64,000 nt of DNA from Eledone cirrhosa (GCA_964016885.1 OZ024740.1:301365786-301429785), one strand, 5' to 3'. Numbered from the stretch's first letter, positions 1-11,465 are shown. Made by a program: numbers and translations. Notes: generated from the letters alone by a model not told the origin.

Positions 1-2
1 TG

Positions 3-1251
3 TCACCGATTCGTTCGAAAAATTTCACCTTTTATCCATCTTATATGGGAAAAAAAACTCAACGCATATGGCTGGATGCAATGATGCCAGATGTGGACTA
101 CTGCTGGCTCATAGCTGGCTTCATCGATCCAGTGAATGACAACGTGATTTCCATTGGGAAAACCACAGGCAATGCGTTCAGTGGAACAGGTATAGAGCTG
201 GTAGTACAAATGAAGCCTGAACGCATCGCCCAAATACCCGACAGAATCCTATTAGAGGACCACGGGTATATAAACATTAGCGTGGAGGGGAGAAGGCCGT
301 CCTGCCATATCTGTGCAGGCAGAGGGCACCTGAAGGCCGCTTGTCCCCAACTCAACAAAAAGAAAACCCTGCTACCAACACCAGCTCCACCACCACCACC
401 ACAACAGATAAACAAACAACAAAACTCAGTCCCACCCAACCTGTCCCTCAGTAAAACCACAACACCACCACAACACAAACAGTCACAACACATTACCCCA
501 AAACAAAATACAGGCCCACCCAACCTCTCACTCAATAAAACAACACAACCACCGCAGACACAACACACAACACAGTCTAACATAGTGACATCCATCTCCC
601 CCACAAAGAAAACCAACACGGAAACATTACCAGCAAACATACCTCTTCCCTCCAACACTGAAGATAACCCAACGAATTCGGAGGAAGAAACGGAGTCCTT
701 CAGACAGATTAAAAGGAAAAAAAGAAAACATGTACAAAACACACAAGGACAAACAACCCCCACCCAAATCGCAACACAATCCAACAAAACAGAAAACACC
801 CCTCCAGCAACAAACAAAACCAAACCTGCCCCTCCCCTCTTCGAAACACTCACACCATCGGAAAAAAAAGACATTACACTATACTTACATCAACAGAAAC
901 AATAATAAATTAAATGAACTCATATACAATAATCCTTCGGTACAAACCGAAGGTGTAAACTTTGTTTCGTCAGAAAACCACCCACATTTAAAACTAATAA
1001 AAATCCCAATGAACCTCTACCAAAAACTAAAAAAGGATTTTAAGGAGGACGTAGGACAACCCTCTGTCAAACCCATAAACCGCGTCCTACTAAAAAGCTT
1101 TCCCCCTCCCCTTCCCCTCCCCAACACAACTCCAAACACCCCAACCCCACCACACACTGACGACCCCACATCACCACAAGACACCCCTTCACCCAACACC
1201 CCCGACCCCATGGAAGTCGTGCAACCCGAACCCCGGGAAGCGGAAAGGTAG
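3..1251 (+). pseudogene. LINE ORF1, gag-like protein with zinc knuckle, frameshifted
   Basis: ORF1 proteins of LINEs bind element RNA and form the ribonucleoprotein that is reverse-transcribed. The frame is open from the window edge; the first ATG inside is at 45, but upstream codons are also open, so the true start lies outside. A CX2CX4HX4C zinc knuckle (CHICAGRGHLKAAC) lies near 300-345. It is followed by about 180 residues rich in Pro, Thr, Asn and Gln, and a basic patch (KRKKRK). The frame stops at 903-905, but coding-like sequence continues in the next frame to a stop at 1249-1251 (ending DPMEVVQPEPREAER). This implies a single frameshift near 880-905 in an A-rich run. ORF2 starts 33 nt after the stop. 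The long antisense ORF over 98-874 is a shadow of the low-complexity region. Confidence 0.8.
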
Positions 1252-1284
1252 GTCTCTACACTCTCCTTTGGCTCTGCCGCCCAC

Positions 1285-4200
1285 ATGGATGTGTTAAGAG
1301 TAGGATGTTTGAATGCACGTGGCCTGGGCTCAACTTGGAAGCAAGCAAAGCTTCTAAATGACCTCAGGTCATGTAGTATAAATGTAATGGTTATCTGTGA
1401 GACTCGAATCAGTGTCATGCGGCAGCTGGCCCCCACCTTCGATGACTTTGAGGTGCATGCATCTCTCTGTCAACCTGGAGGTGGGGGTGGGGTTGTCGTA
1501 CTGCTGCAAAAACACCTGGGTCTTGACGTACAGGTTGTGCACTCGGACCCGGAGGGTCGTTTGTTGGTGCTAGACGTTGGCAGTAGTGAAAGTGCGGCCT
1601 TGAGACTGGTCGCCGTCTACTCCCCTTTCGGAGCTGAACGGCCCGACTTCTTCCAGCGTTTAGAGACTTTTCTGGGAACGTCGCGTTCCCTGCTTCTAGC
1701 GGGGGATTGGAATGCCATCCTGGATGCACGTTGGGACTATGCAGGAGCATGTCCTAATAGAGGGGGGTGTAACAGCCTCAAGGGGTTACTCGACCGTTTT
1801 AACTTGGTCGATAGATATCGACTAGATTTTCCAACTGTGCCTACCTGGACTTGGAGAAACCACAGTGGTCAATCTAGATCGTACTTAGATAGATTCTTAG
1901 TTAGAAGTAAGGATAGGGACATATTAAGCTGTCCAGAAATGCGCACGGTTGGCTACACGGATCACAAATTAGTGACCTGCGTGGTCAATCTCGAGAAAAC
2001 ACATAGACAGGGTCCCGGTTACTGGAAACTTAATTTGTCTCTACCGGCAAAAGAGACTTACAGAAACCGGATTAGCAGATTAGTTAAGGAGAGGTTGACG
2101 GGTGCAATCGTCAACAACCGATGGTGGGCATCTCTCAAAAGAGAGATTAGAACAGAATCAATAAGTTATAGCAAGATGTTAGCTGCCGATAGGAATAGAA
2201 ACGAGAAAGAATTAACAGGTAAATTAGAAGAGGCAATCAAGAGCGAAGATGTGGCCAGAGTGCTGGCATCGAGGACGGCCTTGAACCAGTTTTTCGATGC
2301 AAAGCATGAAGACTGCGTCATTCGAAGTAAAATACGTGCTCTAGGTAATGAGGGGGCCAAAGCCGTTGGATGGGCCCTCGTGACAGAAGCTAGGAGTGGA
2401 AATCGATCCACCATCCGGTCGTTGCAAGACGAAGATGGACGAGTGATCCGGGAGCCTAAGCAGATGTGCGAGGCCTTTCAAAAGCACTTTGCCCGATTGT
2501 TCGAGGGAGGCGAGGGTCCGGGCCGGGGCGTGGATTTCGGTCCATAACTCGACGGCCTGCCGCGTCTCTCGAACAAAGAGGCAAAGTCCTGCGAGGGACC
2601 AATCTCGGCTGATGAGATCGGAGATGCGCTGAGCCAATGCAGCAGACGCAAATCTCCAGGTCTCGATGGTATACCTTACGAACTTTATTTAGCAATGCCG
2701 GTCTTCTTCTCCGAACTCCTCGAAGCGGTCTACTGCAATTGGCAGCAGAACGGGAGAATTCCTTGTTCTGTAGCCAAGGGCGTAGTCACGCTGGTGAGGA
2801 AGGACGAGAACAAGGGGGATAGTATAAATAATTTTCGGCCCATAACCCTGCTAAACACAGAGTTAAAGATTTTGGCCAAGGTGTTAGCAAAGAGGTTGGC
2901 GCTTGTCGTGGGTGGCCTGGTGGGAGATGCACAGACATGTGCTATCCCATCCAGGTCCATTCACGATAACCTCCACCTCATGCGATACATCATAGAGAGG
3001 GTTGGCAACAAACCCGGCTTCGGTGGGGCCCTGATCAACTTGGATCAGTCTAAGGCCTTCGATAGGGTCGACCATGGTTACCTGGATGCGGTGCTAGCGG
3101 CGGCTGGGTTCGGTCCTGTTTTCAGAGGCTGGATCACTGCCCTACATAGCAACCACATCTGTTCTATGATCAAGGTGAACGGCTACCTTTCGAAGCCGTT
3201 CGAAATCACACGATCCATTCGACAGGGGTGCCCTCTCTCCTCCCTTCTGTACGTATTGACTCTCGAGCCTTTACTGAGGAAGTTGGAGTTGTTGCAGGGT
3301 ATCCCCCTGGAACCAGGATTGAGCAAAGCGGTGTCGGCCTACGCCGATGACGTAACAGTAATGGTATCAACCGACTCGGAGATCGAGGCGATCGGTACCT
3401 TACTGGAGGAGTACGAAAGGTTGTCAGGAGCGAAACTGAACCGGGAAAAATCCATCGGGCTGCAACTCGGAACGTGGAGAGGCAAACCGATGCCTCCTGA
3501 CGGTGTCGTCGGACACTGGACGGAGGGCCCGGTAAAGTTGCTTGGGGTCTGGTTTGGACCGGACCTCCAGGTGGAAAAGAACTGGAACGAGGTTACGAAC
3601 AAGGTGTTTGCACTAACCCAGAAATGGGCCAAGTGTAAGCTGTCCCTAAAAGGCCGGGCGGAGGTGGCGAACATTTACATAAAGTCCGTCACTTACTACC
3701 GCCTGACTGTCGTGCCTTGCCCTAAGGAAACACTCACCACCATGGAACGCATGCTCTTCCAATTTCTTTGGAAGAAGCGTCCTCCTATGGTGAGAAGATC
3801 CATCTGCTGCCAACAACCTTCGAAAGGAGGGCTGGGGATGCCGTAGTTGATGATGCGTAGGCACGCATTAAGGCTACGGCACCTACAGGTATTCCTCACT
3901 GGTCAACCGGTGTGGGCTCCGTTCGTGAAACGAGCCTTTCCGAGACTCGTCTCACTCACCGAGCTACAGTCCTGGGTCAAGCAAAGATCCGGAAAACTGG
4001 GAGAATGGCACACTGAGTGTGCTCAGGCGCTCAGGGCTCTCTGGCAAGCGGGCCAGGCCATCGGTGGAGAATCCACCTCATCATTCTATAGAGGGCTGGT
4101 GGCTAGCAGGGGCGATGACACCCTTGGAGAGTCGCTGGACATGGAAGAAGACGAACTGGCCAGCCTGTTCGGTAGGACTTTCGGCCCAGGACCAATGGAC

Positions 4201-4722
4201 AACTTCCAGAAGTCACTGGCCTGGCAGTGCTACCGAGGGGCTCTACCCGTTCGAGAGAGGCTCTACAGACACGGGCGCCCGGGCAGGGATCCCTCAAAAA
4301 AGATTTGCCCTAGATGCGTGCGTCACGAAGAAACCGTAGCGCACGCATTGGTGCAATGTCCGGGCGTGGCTGATCTGTGGGGCTACGCCGAACAACTGCT
4401 GTCGCGGGTGGCGCCGATTAAATTGACCGCCGAGTCCGTGATGACAATCAAACCGCCTCCCCTCTTCACAAAGGAAGCAAAGGCGGTTTTTCTGTGCGTA
4501 ATAGCCATGTTGAAAGAGGTTGTTTGGTGGACACGATTGAAAGGTCTGAGGTCAGGCAACTTCCTCTCTGGCCATAGTCTGGTCTACTACTTCCGATATC
4601 ACTTCGGAAGAAGGATAAGAATGGAGAGAGAGGTGCTTGGCCACAGGCAGTTTTATGAAAGGTGGGTGATAGTGGCGAGAATGGCTCGTGTAAATGGGCC
4701 TTCTCTGTATACCATCCTGTAG
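1285..4722 (+). pseudogene. LINE ORF2: endonuclease / reverse transcriptase with two nonsense codons
   Basis: One frame of 1146 codons runs from the ATG at 1285 to the stop at 4720-4722, interrupted only by TAA at 2545-2547 and TAG at 3844-3846. The N-terminus is an exonuclease-endonuclease-phosphatase domain of the kind that nicks target DNA: LNARG and CETRI near the start, GDWNAILD around residue 139, SYLDRFLV, and TDHKLV. The reverse transcriptase follows, with motif A LDQSKAFDRVDH near residue 586, motif B IRQGCPLSS, and motif C YADD at residue 686 (3340-3351). The C-terminus has CPRC at residue 1008 and HALVQCP, the zinc-ribbon-like end common in Tx1/L1-type ORF2. Catalytic residues look intact. 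The TAG falls after GLGMP and could derive from TGG by one transition. This copy looks recently dead. Confidence 0.92.
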
Positions 4723-4937
4723 GTAAAGAAGTAAAGGAGAGGGGAGCACCTTCTCCATGTGCTCCCCGGGCAAAGGATTGCACACTTTTTCGGGGGTGTG
4801 TGCAACCCCCATCACGTCCCCTCCCTTTTGAGGTTATTTTCGATTATTTTCATGTTACACCCTTTTTACTCGATTATATGTAAACTCCCCCTTTGTATTT
4901 GTCCCTTCTTTTTATGCCTTTATGGTAAATAAAAAAA
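4723..4937 (+). other. LINE 3' UTR with two adjacent stem-loops
   Basis: The 3' UTR contains GGGGAGCAC at 4741-4749 pairing with GTGCTCCCC at 4759-4767 (9-bp perfect stem, 9-nt loop). Ten bases later TTGCACAC at 4778-4785 pairs with GTGTGCAA at 4798-4805. In some LINEs a 3' UTR stem-loop is what the reverse transcriptase recognises; that this pair does so here is inference. An AATAAA-like string precedes the tail at 4927-4932. Confidence 0.55.
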
Positions 4938-4960
4938 TCTATCTATCTATCTATCTACAT
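4938..4960 (+). repeat. (TCTA)n tail of the LINE
   Basis: About five TCTA units follow immediately after an A-run at the 3' end of the LINE. A short tandem repeat tail instead of poly(A) marks the downstream boundary of the insertion. Nearly 240 bases of AT-rich unassigned sequence follow. Confidence 0.7.
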
Positions 4961-5179
4961 ATCTATATATGTGAATGCAAATTTACGATTCTGTGTGTCC
5001 GCCTAAAACTAGCAAACTACCGGACCAAACACCTCAAAATTACATGTACATATTCATTATACACTTGGACAGGTAACGCTCGAAAAAGATTTACTTTGCA
5101 AAGCAATTTTTTCTTATTTCCTAATGACTATCAAAAGTGATCATCCATTTTGTTCTTTTATTTTCTCCAGTCTGTAGAT

Positions 5180-5720
5180 AAGAGCGTGAGGGATGGGACA
5201 GAGAGAGAGAAAGAGAGAGAGATAGTAAGGGGATGTGAGAGAGAAAGAAAGAGAGTAAGGGGATGAGAGATAAAAACAACGAAAGAGAGAGAGAGGGAAA
5301 GTAACCAGCGTTCTTAACTTTTATTTATTTATTATTTTTAATCACTTTTTAACTCTCCCGCTTCCTTAACGTTATTTATCTTTTCTTTATTTTTTGTTCT
5401 CTATTCCGTAGAGAGAGGGGGGATGTGAGAAAAAAATAACAAGAGAGAGAGAGAGAGAGAGTAATGGGATGGGAGAGAGAGAGAGAGAGGGAAAGTGGCT
5501 AGCGTTAAGTAACTTTTATTTATTTATTATTTTACACACTTCTTAACTCTCCCAATATTATTTATCTTTTATTTATTTGTTGTTTGCTATTGTGTAAGGA
5601 TGAGAGAGAGAGAAAGAAAGAGAGGAGATGAGAAAGAGAAAGGGAGTGAGGTGGATGGGGAGAAAAAGACAATAAGAAAAGAGAAAAGATAGGAGAGAGA
5701 AAAACAAGTAAAGTGGTAGG
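5180..5720. repeat. GA-rich low-complexity region with a duplicated ~197-bp unit
   Basis: (GA)n and GGATGRGAGA blocks alternate with a T-rich block reading AACTTTTATTTATTTATTAT. The compound unit, a GAAAGT..CAGCGTT-type segment followed by AACTTTTATTTATT and CTTAACTCTCCC, occurs at about 5297 and again at about 5494. This indicates a tandem duplication with a period near 197 bp. No coding potential beyond low-complexity frames. Confidence 0.7.
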
Positions 5721-6119
5721 TGAGAGTGAGGGTGATTGGAGGGATTCTTTATCTAACGTGTATCCGCGTTTATATATATATATGTTTACACACACATATG
5801 TTATAGGGGGTGGACGTTCTTTAGCAGACGATATATGTTCCATCAAAGCTTATTTTCTACATATATCTAAAGAAATCACAGATGCTTTTATAGAAGTTGT
5901 ATATATGTATGTATACAGACAAAAAAAAAAATGTTTTTTTTTAAAGATATTATTTGAATATATTATTTTCCGCTGTTATTTGAATTAATACAAACAGTTT
6001 TTTGGGATACAATCTGAAATCCTAATATTTACTACATATGTCTAAAATTAATTACACCTAATATACATTAATATAAACAGATCATTTAAAACAAATTTAC
6101 TGAGTGAACAATACATTCT
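5720..6119. other. AT-rich spacer, nothing recognised
   Basis: AT-rich sequence with short TATG and poly(A)/poly(T) runs (for example near 5927-5943). No conserved ORF, RNA gene or repeat family was recognised. Confidence 0.5.
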
Positions 6120-6410
6120 ATGGTGTGTAATAATTGTTTCTACTTTTGGCACAAGGCCAGCAATTATTCCAGTGCATTACTGGTAATGTATTTTGTCGTG
6201 TGGTGTGTAATAATTGTTTCTACTTTTTGGCACATGGCTAGCAATTATCACAGTGTATTACTGGTACTTAATTTTATCGACCCCATAAGGACGAAAGACA
6301 AAGTTAACCTCGGCGGGATTTGAACTCAGTCCGTAAAGGGACGTAACTGTGCTACAAAGCATGGCGTCCAACCCTCTACCGATACTGCCAATCCTCCTTG
6401 TGTAATAATA
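6120..6410 (-). mobile_element. Cephalopod tRNA-derived SINE, with duplicated tail
   Basis: Read on the minus strand this is a SINE with a tRNA-like head (CTACCGATACTGCC side) and the tail TTGGCACAAGGCCAGCAATT near 6140-6165. The tail segment occurs twice: 6120-6198 carries a partial copy and 6199-6410 a nearly full copy. Both start with TGGTGTGTAATAATTGTTTC, so one is a tandem or nested duplication. The full copy includes the region complementary to a B box (GGGATTTGAACTC) and the GTCGATAAAATTAAGTACC core. Confidence 0.9.
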
Positions 6411-6429
6411 TCACTTCAAATGCCTGGAA

Positions 6430-8950
6430 AATGTTCCAGATCATTATTTGGAAGGTCATCTTCAGAGGCTAAGAGGAAGTAAACACAGCGATCTGAAGAA
6501 AGTGAAGAAGTTCGGCATGCCCTTCTAGCTGCTAACAGAGCCCAAACAGCTTTAGCACGAGCATACCATTTGGATGAAAGGGAACAAATGACTGCTGCTA
6601 CACGAGAACAACAAATTAAGGAACAGCAGCAAATCAGACGAAATGCTAATCAAGCACATCGTTTCTACTGCCCGAGCAGGAGAACAAGCCACATGTAAAA
6701 TGAACTGGCTGATGGGTGCTTTTTCTTATGACCCCCAAAAGGACTACAGCATTAATCCACAAATCAACATTGGGAAAATGAACACATGCTGCCAGTATTG
6801 TGGTGCCAACAAGTGGGCAGCAGAAACACCAAGTCTCTGCTGCTCAAAAGGCAAAGTGAGCCTTAAAACAATACAAGAACCTCCTGAATTTCTGAAGAAT
6901 CTGCTCCTTCAGCATACACCAGAAGCACGACACTTCAATAAATACATCATAAAATATAATTCTGCCTTTCAAATGACTTCTTTGGGGGCTGATAGGAATG
7001 TGATTGACTTTAGATTATGTACAACTTATAAAATTCAGGGACATTGTTGCCACTTAATGGGTGGCCTTCTGCCACTTTCACAGGAGCCTCACACATTTCT
7101 GCAGGTATACTTCATGGGTGGAAATGAAACACAGGCACAACAAAGATGTATTAATGTCCATGGTGGATTGCAGTTCTGCATAGTCATAAAGTTACAAGAA
7201 ATGCTTCACCAACATCACATGTATGTCAGTGTATTTAAATATGCACTGGAGCATATGAACAACACCAGAGATCGTAAAATCATCATTAGGGCAGACAAAC
7301 ACCCAGCCTCAGAACATGAACGCAGATTCAATGCATCCGTCACTGATGAAGTTGCAATCATAATGGTTGATGAACAGCATGAACGACGTGGCATAGTTTT
7401 GCAAAAGCAAAGTGGACATTTGGGGCGAATTTGTGAAACTCATAGGGCCTATGATTCACCCCAATATCCGCTCAACTTTTGGAATGGTCAAGATGGATAT
7501 CATTTTCAGCTACAGCAGATCAGCCCAGGAACGGGACAAGCAACTGGTCGATCAATCAGCTGCAAGGAATTGTATGCTTAACATTTCATGGTACATGGTC
7601 ACTTCAACCAAGTTCTGCGATTCAAAGAAGTAACCAGCCAGTTTATGGTGGACATGTATGCCAAAATTGAAACAGAAAGACTGGGTTTTCTGCGTAGGAA
7701 TCAAACTAAATTGAGGGCAGATAACTACATCCACCTTAGAGATGTTATCAATTCTGATGTTAACCCAAGAAATATTGGGCAGCTAGTCATACTACCATCA
7801 AGCTTCACGGCCATTGCATCTTGCCTACGTTCATGTATGCATGAACGTAGGCAAGATGCAATGGCCTATGTCAGAAAATTTGGTCGGCCAGATCTCTTCA
7901 TTACATTTACATGCAATTCAAACTGGTCAGAAATATCAAATGAATTATTTCAAAATCAAAAACCAAAGGATCGACATGACCTCATTGCTCAGATTTTACA
8001 TGAAAAACAAAAAAAATACTCATATGGCTCCTAACAAAAGGAAGAATCTTTGGTGAGCTTAGTGATTGGATGACCACTATTGAGTGGCAGAAGAGAATTC
8101 TTTCTCACTCTCACACACTAATCTGGTGCAAGGAGACGATAAGACCAGATGATCTTGAAAAGATCATTTCAGCGGAGTTGCCTGATAAAGGTGGTGACCC
8201 AGAGCTCTTTGAAACCATCAAGTCCAAACTCATTCATCGTCCATGTGGAGTCATCAATCCAGCTTCTCCCTGCATGAAAGATAAAAAATGCAGCAAACAT
8301 TACCCTAGAGCTTCTTATTCGGGAAACTCGGACTGTTAATAATGGACACCCCGTTTTATCGTAGGCGTAGACCAGAACATGGAGGCAATACTGCAAGCCT
8401 AACAGTTCGAGGAGAGGAGCTGGCCATAAACAATCAGTGGGTCGTCCCACACAACAAATTGTTGTGTAATCGTTTAAAAGCTCATATCAATGTTGAGTAT
8501 TGCAGCTCCGTCAACGCAATCCTATATGTCACAATATATATCAACAAGGTCAGTGACATGGCTACCTTTATTAGTGACAAAGATCTCAATGATGATGGGC
8601 TGGATAAGGTCAAACGGTATCAAACAGGTCGATACATCTCCAGCAATGAAGCTATCTGGCGAATCTTTGTATTTGATATCCACCACACCACCCAACAGTG
8701 GTCAACCTTGCAGTCCATCTGGAAAATGGACAGAGAGTGTACTTCACTGAAATCACTGCTCATCAGTTGGCTCAAGCATCACATGACACTATACTAACTG
8801 CTTTCTTTAAACTCTGCCAGCATGATGAATTTGCTCGATCCCTCCTATATCCTGAAGTCCCAACATACTACACCTGGACCAATTGCAACACCTGGAATCG
8901 AAGAAAACAGGGTCATTTAGTGGAAGATCATGAAGTCAAGTCAAGTTAGC
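6430..8950 (+). pseudogene. Helitron Rep/helicase gene fragment (Helitron-like N-terminal and HUH region), decayed
   Basis: Helitron Rep proteins are HUH endonucleases that drive rolling-circle transposition. An N-terminal charged stretch (frame 3 from about 6507) leads into frame 1 from 6643, with EHERRFNASVTDEVAIIM near 7310, CETHRAYDSPQYPLNF, MYAKIETERLGFLRRNQTKL, and RKFGRPDLFITFTCN near 7875-7915. Frame 1 is broken by TAA at 7579-7581, where the family has an aromatic residue. Reading then shifts to frame 3 near the A-run at 8003-8018, with the HUH-like HSH at 8106-8114. It moves to frame 2 at about 8342 (YRRRRPEHGG, HINVEYC, TGRYISSNEAIWRI) and frame 1 at about 8698 (LENGQRVYF, YPEVPTYYTW). 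The two-Tyr motif reads YVTIY, missing the usual Lys. No PIF1 helicase follows, so the copy is also truncated. Confidence 0.92.
7809..7866. repeat. 27-bp perfect inverted repeat inside the Helitron Rep
   Basis: Arm 7809-7835 (GGCCATTGCATC...) is the exact reverse complement of 7840-7866, separated by the 4 bases TATG. The right arm encodes the expected MHERRQDAMA stretch; the left arm is its inverse copy and reads AIASCLRSC, replacing the few residues normally found between PSSFT and MHER. Confidence 0.9.
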
Positions 8951-8951
8951 T

Positions 8952-9413
8952 ATTTGAAGGAATAACAGATAAATGTCACATACTATCCTCTGTGAGGAAC
9001 AGTCAGATAAAATTTACCCAGTCTTTCCTCTTAGTCAGTTGAAATTAACTAGAAAAATAATCAATTAAACGGAGCTATCTCTAAAATGCAAGGTTGAAGA
9101 AAAAGTGTATATAAATCTTACCAGAGTTCTTCCAGTCCCGACTATCGATATTTTCGCTCGTACTTTGTGGATATGTCCAATCCTGGTATTATCATTGAGG
9201 CTTCGAGCTTCTCAAGAGTCTCCCTCAGTTTGGCCTAAAATTTCTAAAGTGATCGCCGTCAGAAATGAATTCAAATGGTGTGAGAATCATCACCATGCCA
9301 GCGGTCAACTTAGAAAGGTTTGAAGGGTAGGCCGAATGGCAGGAAGGTTCACTCCTTGAAGGATCAGTTAGTTACCACCTAAGGTTTACTCAACCAAAAG
9401 GGTGTATCGAATA
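8952..9413. repeat. Dispersed ~100-bp repeat units, first block
   Basis: The segment beginning AACAGATAAATGTCACA at about 8961 recurs at about 9664 with only a few differences. A related unit (GAACAGTCAGACAAAATATA...) lies at about 9556. The units share CTGTGAGGA, CAGTCAGATMAAATTTACC and AAACGGAGCT. The remaining sequence to 9413 has no recognisable coding content. Confidence 0.6.
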
Positions 9414-9942
9414 AATTCATAAGGATATATATGTATATATTTAGACATAGTCGTAGATACATATGAGTGTGGCTACCTTCCGCTGTGTGGCTCTATTTAA
9501 AAATGAATTAAGCAAATAATTATTAATCAGAGCTATATCAAATTATAAGTTTGAAGAACAGTCAGACAAAATATATCCAATTATTCTCCTCATTAGTCTG
9601 TGGACGTCATCCAGATAAATAATAATTTAAACGGAGCTGAGATTAAAATGTAACTTTGAAGAAATAACAGATAAATGTCACAGACTATCCCCTGTGAGGA
9701 TAGTCAGATCAAATTTACCTAGTCTTTCCTAGGTAAATTAGCCCGTAGAAATTAATGATACAAATGAAAAATTTAAGTTTAAATCTATGAAAAAAGTAAT
9801 TAAGCAAACAATTATTAATCAGAGCTATTTAATAATTATTTGCTTAATTATTTTTTTCATATAGCCACACCTTGGAAGGTAGCCACACTCATATATGTAT
9901 CTGTGACTATTTCTAATATATACATATATATCCTTATGAATT
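9414..9942. mobile_element. Foldback element with ~110-bp inverted ends
   Basis: The left end from 9414 (AATTCATAAGGATATATATG ... GAGTGTGGCTACCTTCC) is mirrored by the right end finishing at 9942 (TATATCCTTATGAATT), with the GTGTGGCTACCTTCC block on both arms. Inner parts of the arms share AATTAAGCAAATAATTATTA. The centre contains copies of the ~100-bp repeats seen upstream. No ORF; a non-autonomous foldback or MITE-like element is the simplest reading. Confidence 0.7.
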
Positions 9943-9952
9943 TATATATATT

Positions 9953-9990
<38 letters not shown>

Positions 9991-9991
9991 T

Positions 9992-10374
9992 GTATTTGGC
10001 AATATACCGTATGTTTAATTAAAAATATTTTGAAGACCTTACCCTATCAGTTTTAAAGTAGTGACAATGTCACTTAGTTCTTTTCGGCGAAAAAAGGCAG
10101 AGAAGCTAACAGTTTCTTTCATGCTGTTGGCAATCATCACCTACGTACTGCCCTCTTCCGCCGAAAATTATAGAAGCTGGATTCTTATGGAATTCCAGTA
10201 ATAACCAGGCGCTGATTATACAGAGAGATTGCCGTTCCAGCAAAAATTAAGTATCAGGATTGGTGCTCTGAAATAGCGATGTATACATGAATGTAGGCAT
10301 AGTATATACGGTACATTGCCAAATACACTATGCATACATTGATGTATACATCGCTATTTCAGAGCACCAATCCT
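9992..10374. mobile_element. MITE-like element with 21-bp terminal repeats and a 48-bp hairpin
   Basis: The 21 bases at 9992-10012 (starting GTATTTGGCAAT) are the inverse of 10306-10326 with one mismatch, suggesting a ~335-bp MITE. A separate hairpin has arms 10256-10303 and 10327-10374 (AGGATTGGTGCTC...), 46 of 48 positions paired, with the right terminal repeat forming the 23-nt loop. No coding sequence. Confidence 0.7.
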
Positions 10375-10790
10375 AATATATATATATATGAATGTGTGTG
10401 TGTGTGTGTATGTGTGTGTATGTGTGTGTGTCTGTATGTGTGTGTGCTTTAATTACTTTAAATCTTCATTAAAAGTCCTTCAATCCCACACTCATCACCC
10501 CCCCCCCCTAGGCACACAAATCTCTCTTATATATAGAGTCAAACATCACAACACAACCTCTCAATTTGACCATCGCCACCGACGAATGCGAGAATCTTCT
10601 CCAGGAAAGTTAACCAGAAATCTTTAAAAACCTTCCCACCGAAGTTAACAAAGAACTTAGTAGGTCTGCCAACTCATAAAATTATAAAATTAAATCAAAT
10701 TGATGCTTTTAAACTACTCGAGATCAACTGAAACTCAGTTGCAGATAAGCCCGCTTAGAGTAGGAGCAGATATGTATTCTTAAGCTTTTC
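10375..10790. other. TG microsatellite and unassigned AT-rich sequence
   Basis: A (TG)n tract at about 10391-10446 is followed by a short C-run near 10500 and AT-rich sequence. No recognised gene or repeat family. Confidence 0.5.
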
Positions 10791-11110
10791 ATCTATATAC
10801 TACTAAAACTCTGTGATAGCTTGTGTGCTTGCTTTCTTGTGTGTAATGTAATACAGCCAAAAATGATGCATAGTGGGAAAATACTCTAAAAGGGAGTTGG
10901 CCCTGAAATCCGAAACAAATGGAAGAAAACAAGTTTAGCGCAGATCGGTTGACGGTTCCCGAGAAACGGGGTGTTACCCGGTACCTACACAAATATATAG
11001 AGATTGAGAGAGAAACATAGAGAGGTGGAGAGAAAGAGATAGAGAAGGAAAATGGAAGAGAGAGAGAGAGAAAGCAAGTGGTGTTGTTGAATGAAAATTA
11101 CAACAGGTGA

Positions 11111-11296
11111 CTTCAATGAAACGAATACAGCATTACTGTATCCTGGTAAATAGAAAGGGTTTCTAAGTGTGTGTGCCTGTATGTCTCTGTGTGACAGGTG
11201 TATATAGGTCACAGACACTCGGATAAACACACGCACACACACACACCCACATACACCCCCCCCACACACATATATATTTATATATATATACATATT

Positions 11297-11351
<55 letters not shown>

Positions 11352-11465
11352 ATGCGGGTGTCTGTGACCTATATACATCTGCCACACAGAGACATACAGG
11401 CACACACACTTAGAAACCCTTTCTATTTACCACGATACAGTAATGCTGTATTCGTTTCTTTGAAA
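11111..11465. repeat. Foldback repeat with ~110-bp arms and a TA/CA/TG core
   Basis: The left arm (from GAAACGAATACAGC at 11118, through GGGTTTCTAAGTG) is mirrored by the right arm ending GCTGTATTCGTTTC at 11458. The centre is (CA)n, (TA)n and (TG)n, which are also complementary. The right arm flows into AAATTGGAAGGCCCATATAT. The inverse of that string, ATATGGGCCTTCCAATTTCC, appears at 12282-12301, so the outer sequence may belong to a larger inverted structure. Confidence 0.75.

Larger units (their letters stand above)
1..4960 (+). mobile_element. Tx1-like non-LTR retrotransposon (LINE), 5' end outside window
   Basis: The order is gag-like ORF1 with a zinc knuckle, ORF2 with endonuclease, reverse transcriptase and a C-terminal Cys/His motif, then a short 3' UTR and a (TCTA)n tail. 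This order, and the ORF2 motifs (GDWNAILD, SYLDRFLV, FDRVDH, YADD, a Cys-Cys...HALVQCP end), fit the Tx1 branch of the L1 superfamily; the clade name is inference from motif style, without a tree. The reading frame is already open at the left edge of the window, so the element begins upstream. It ends in a tetranucleotide tail at about 4938-4957 rather than poly(A). Its GC content is higher than that of the sequence that follows. No target-site duplication can be tested because the 5' junction is missing. Confidence 0.9.

Noticed and set aside
98..874. 258-codon minus-strand ORF opposite the LINE ORF1
   Set aside because: Antisense shadow of the Pro/Thr/Asn-rich ORF1 region; no domain and the plus strand has a zinc knuckle in the right context.
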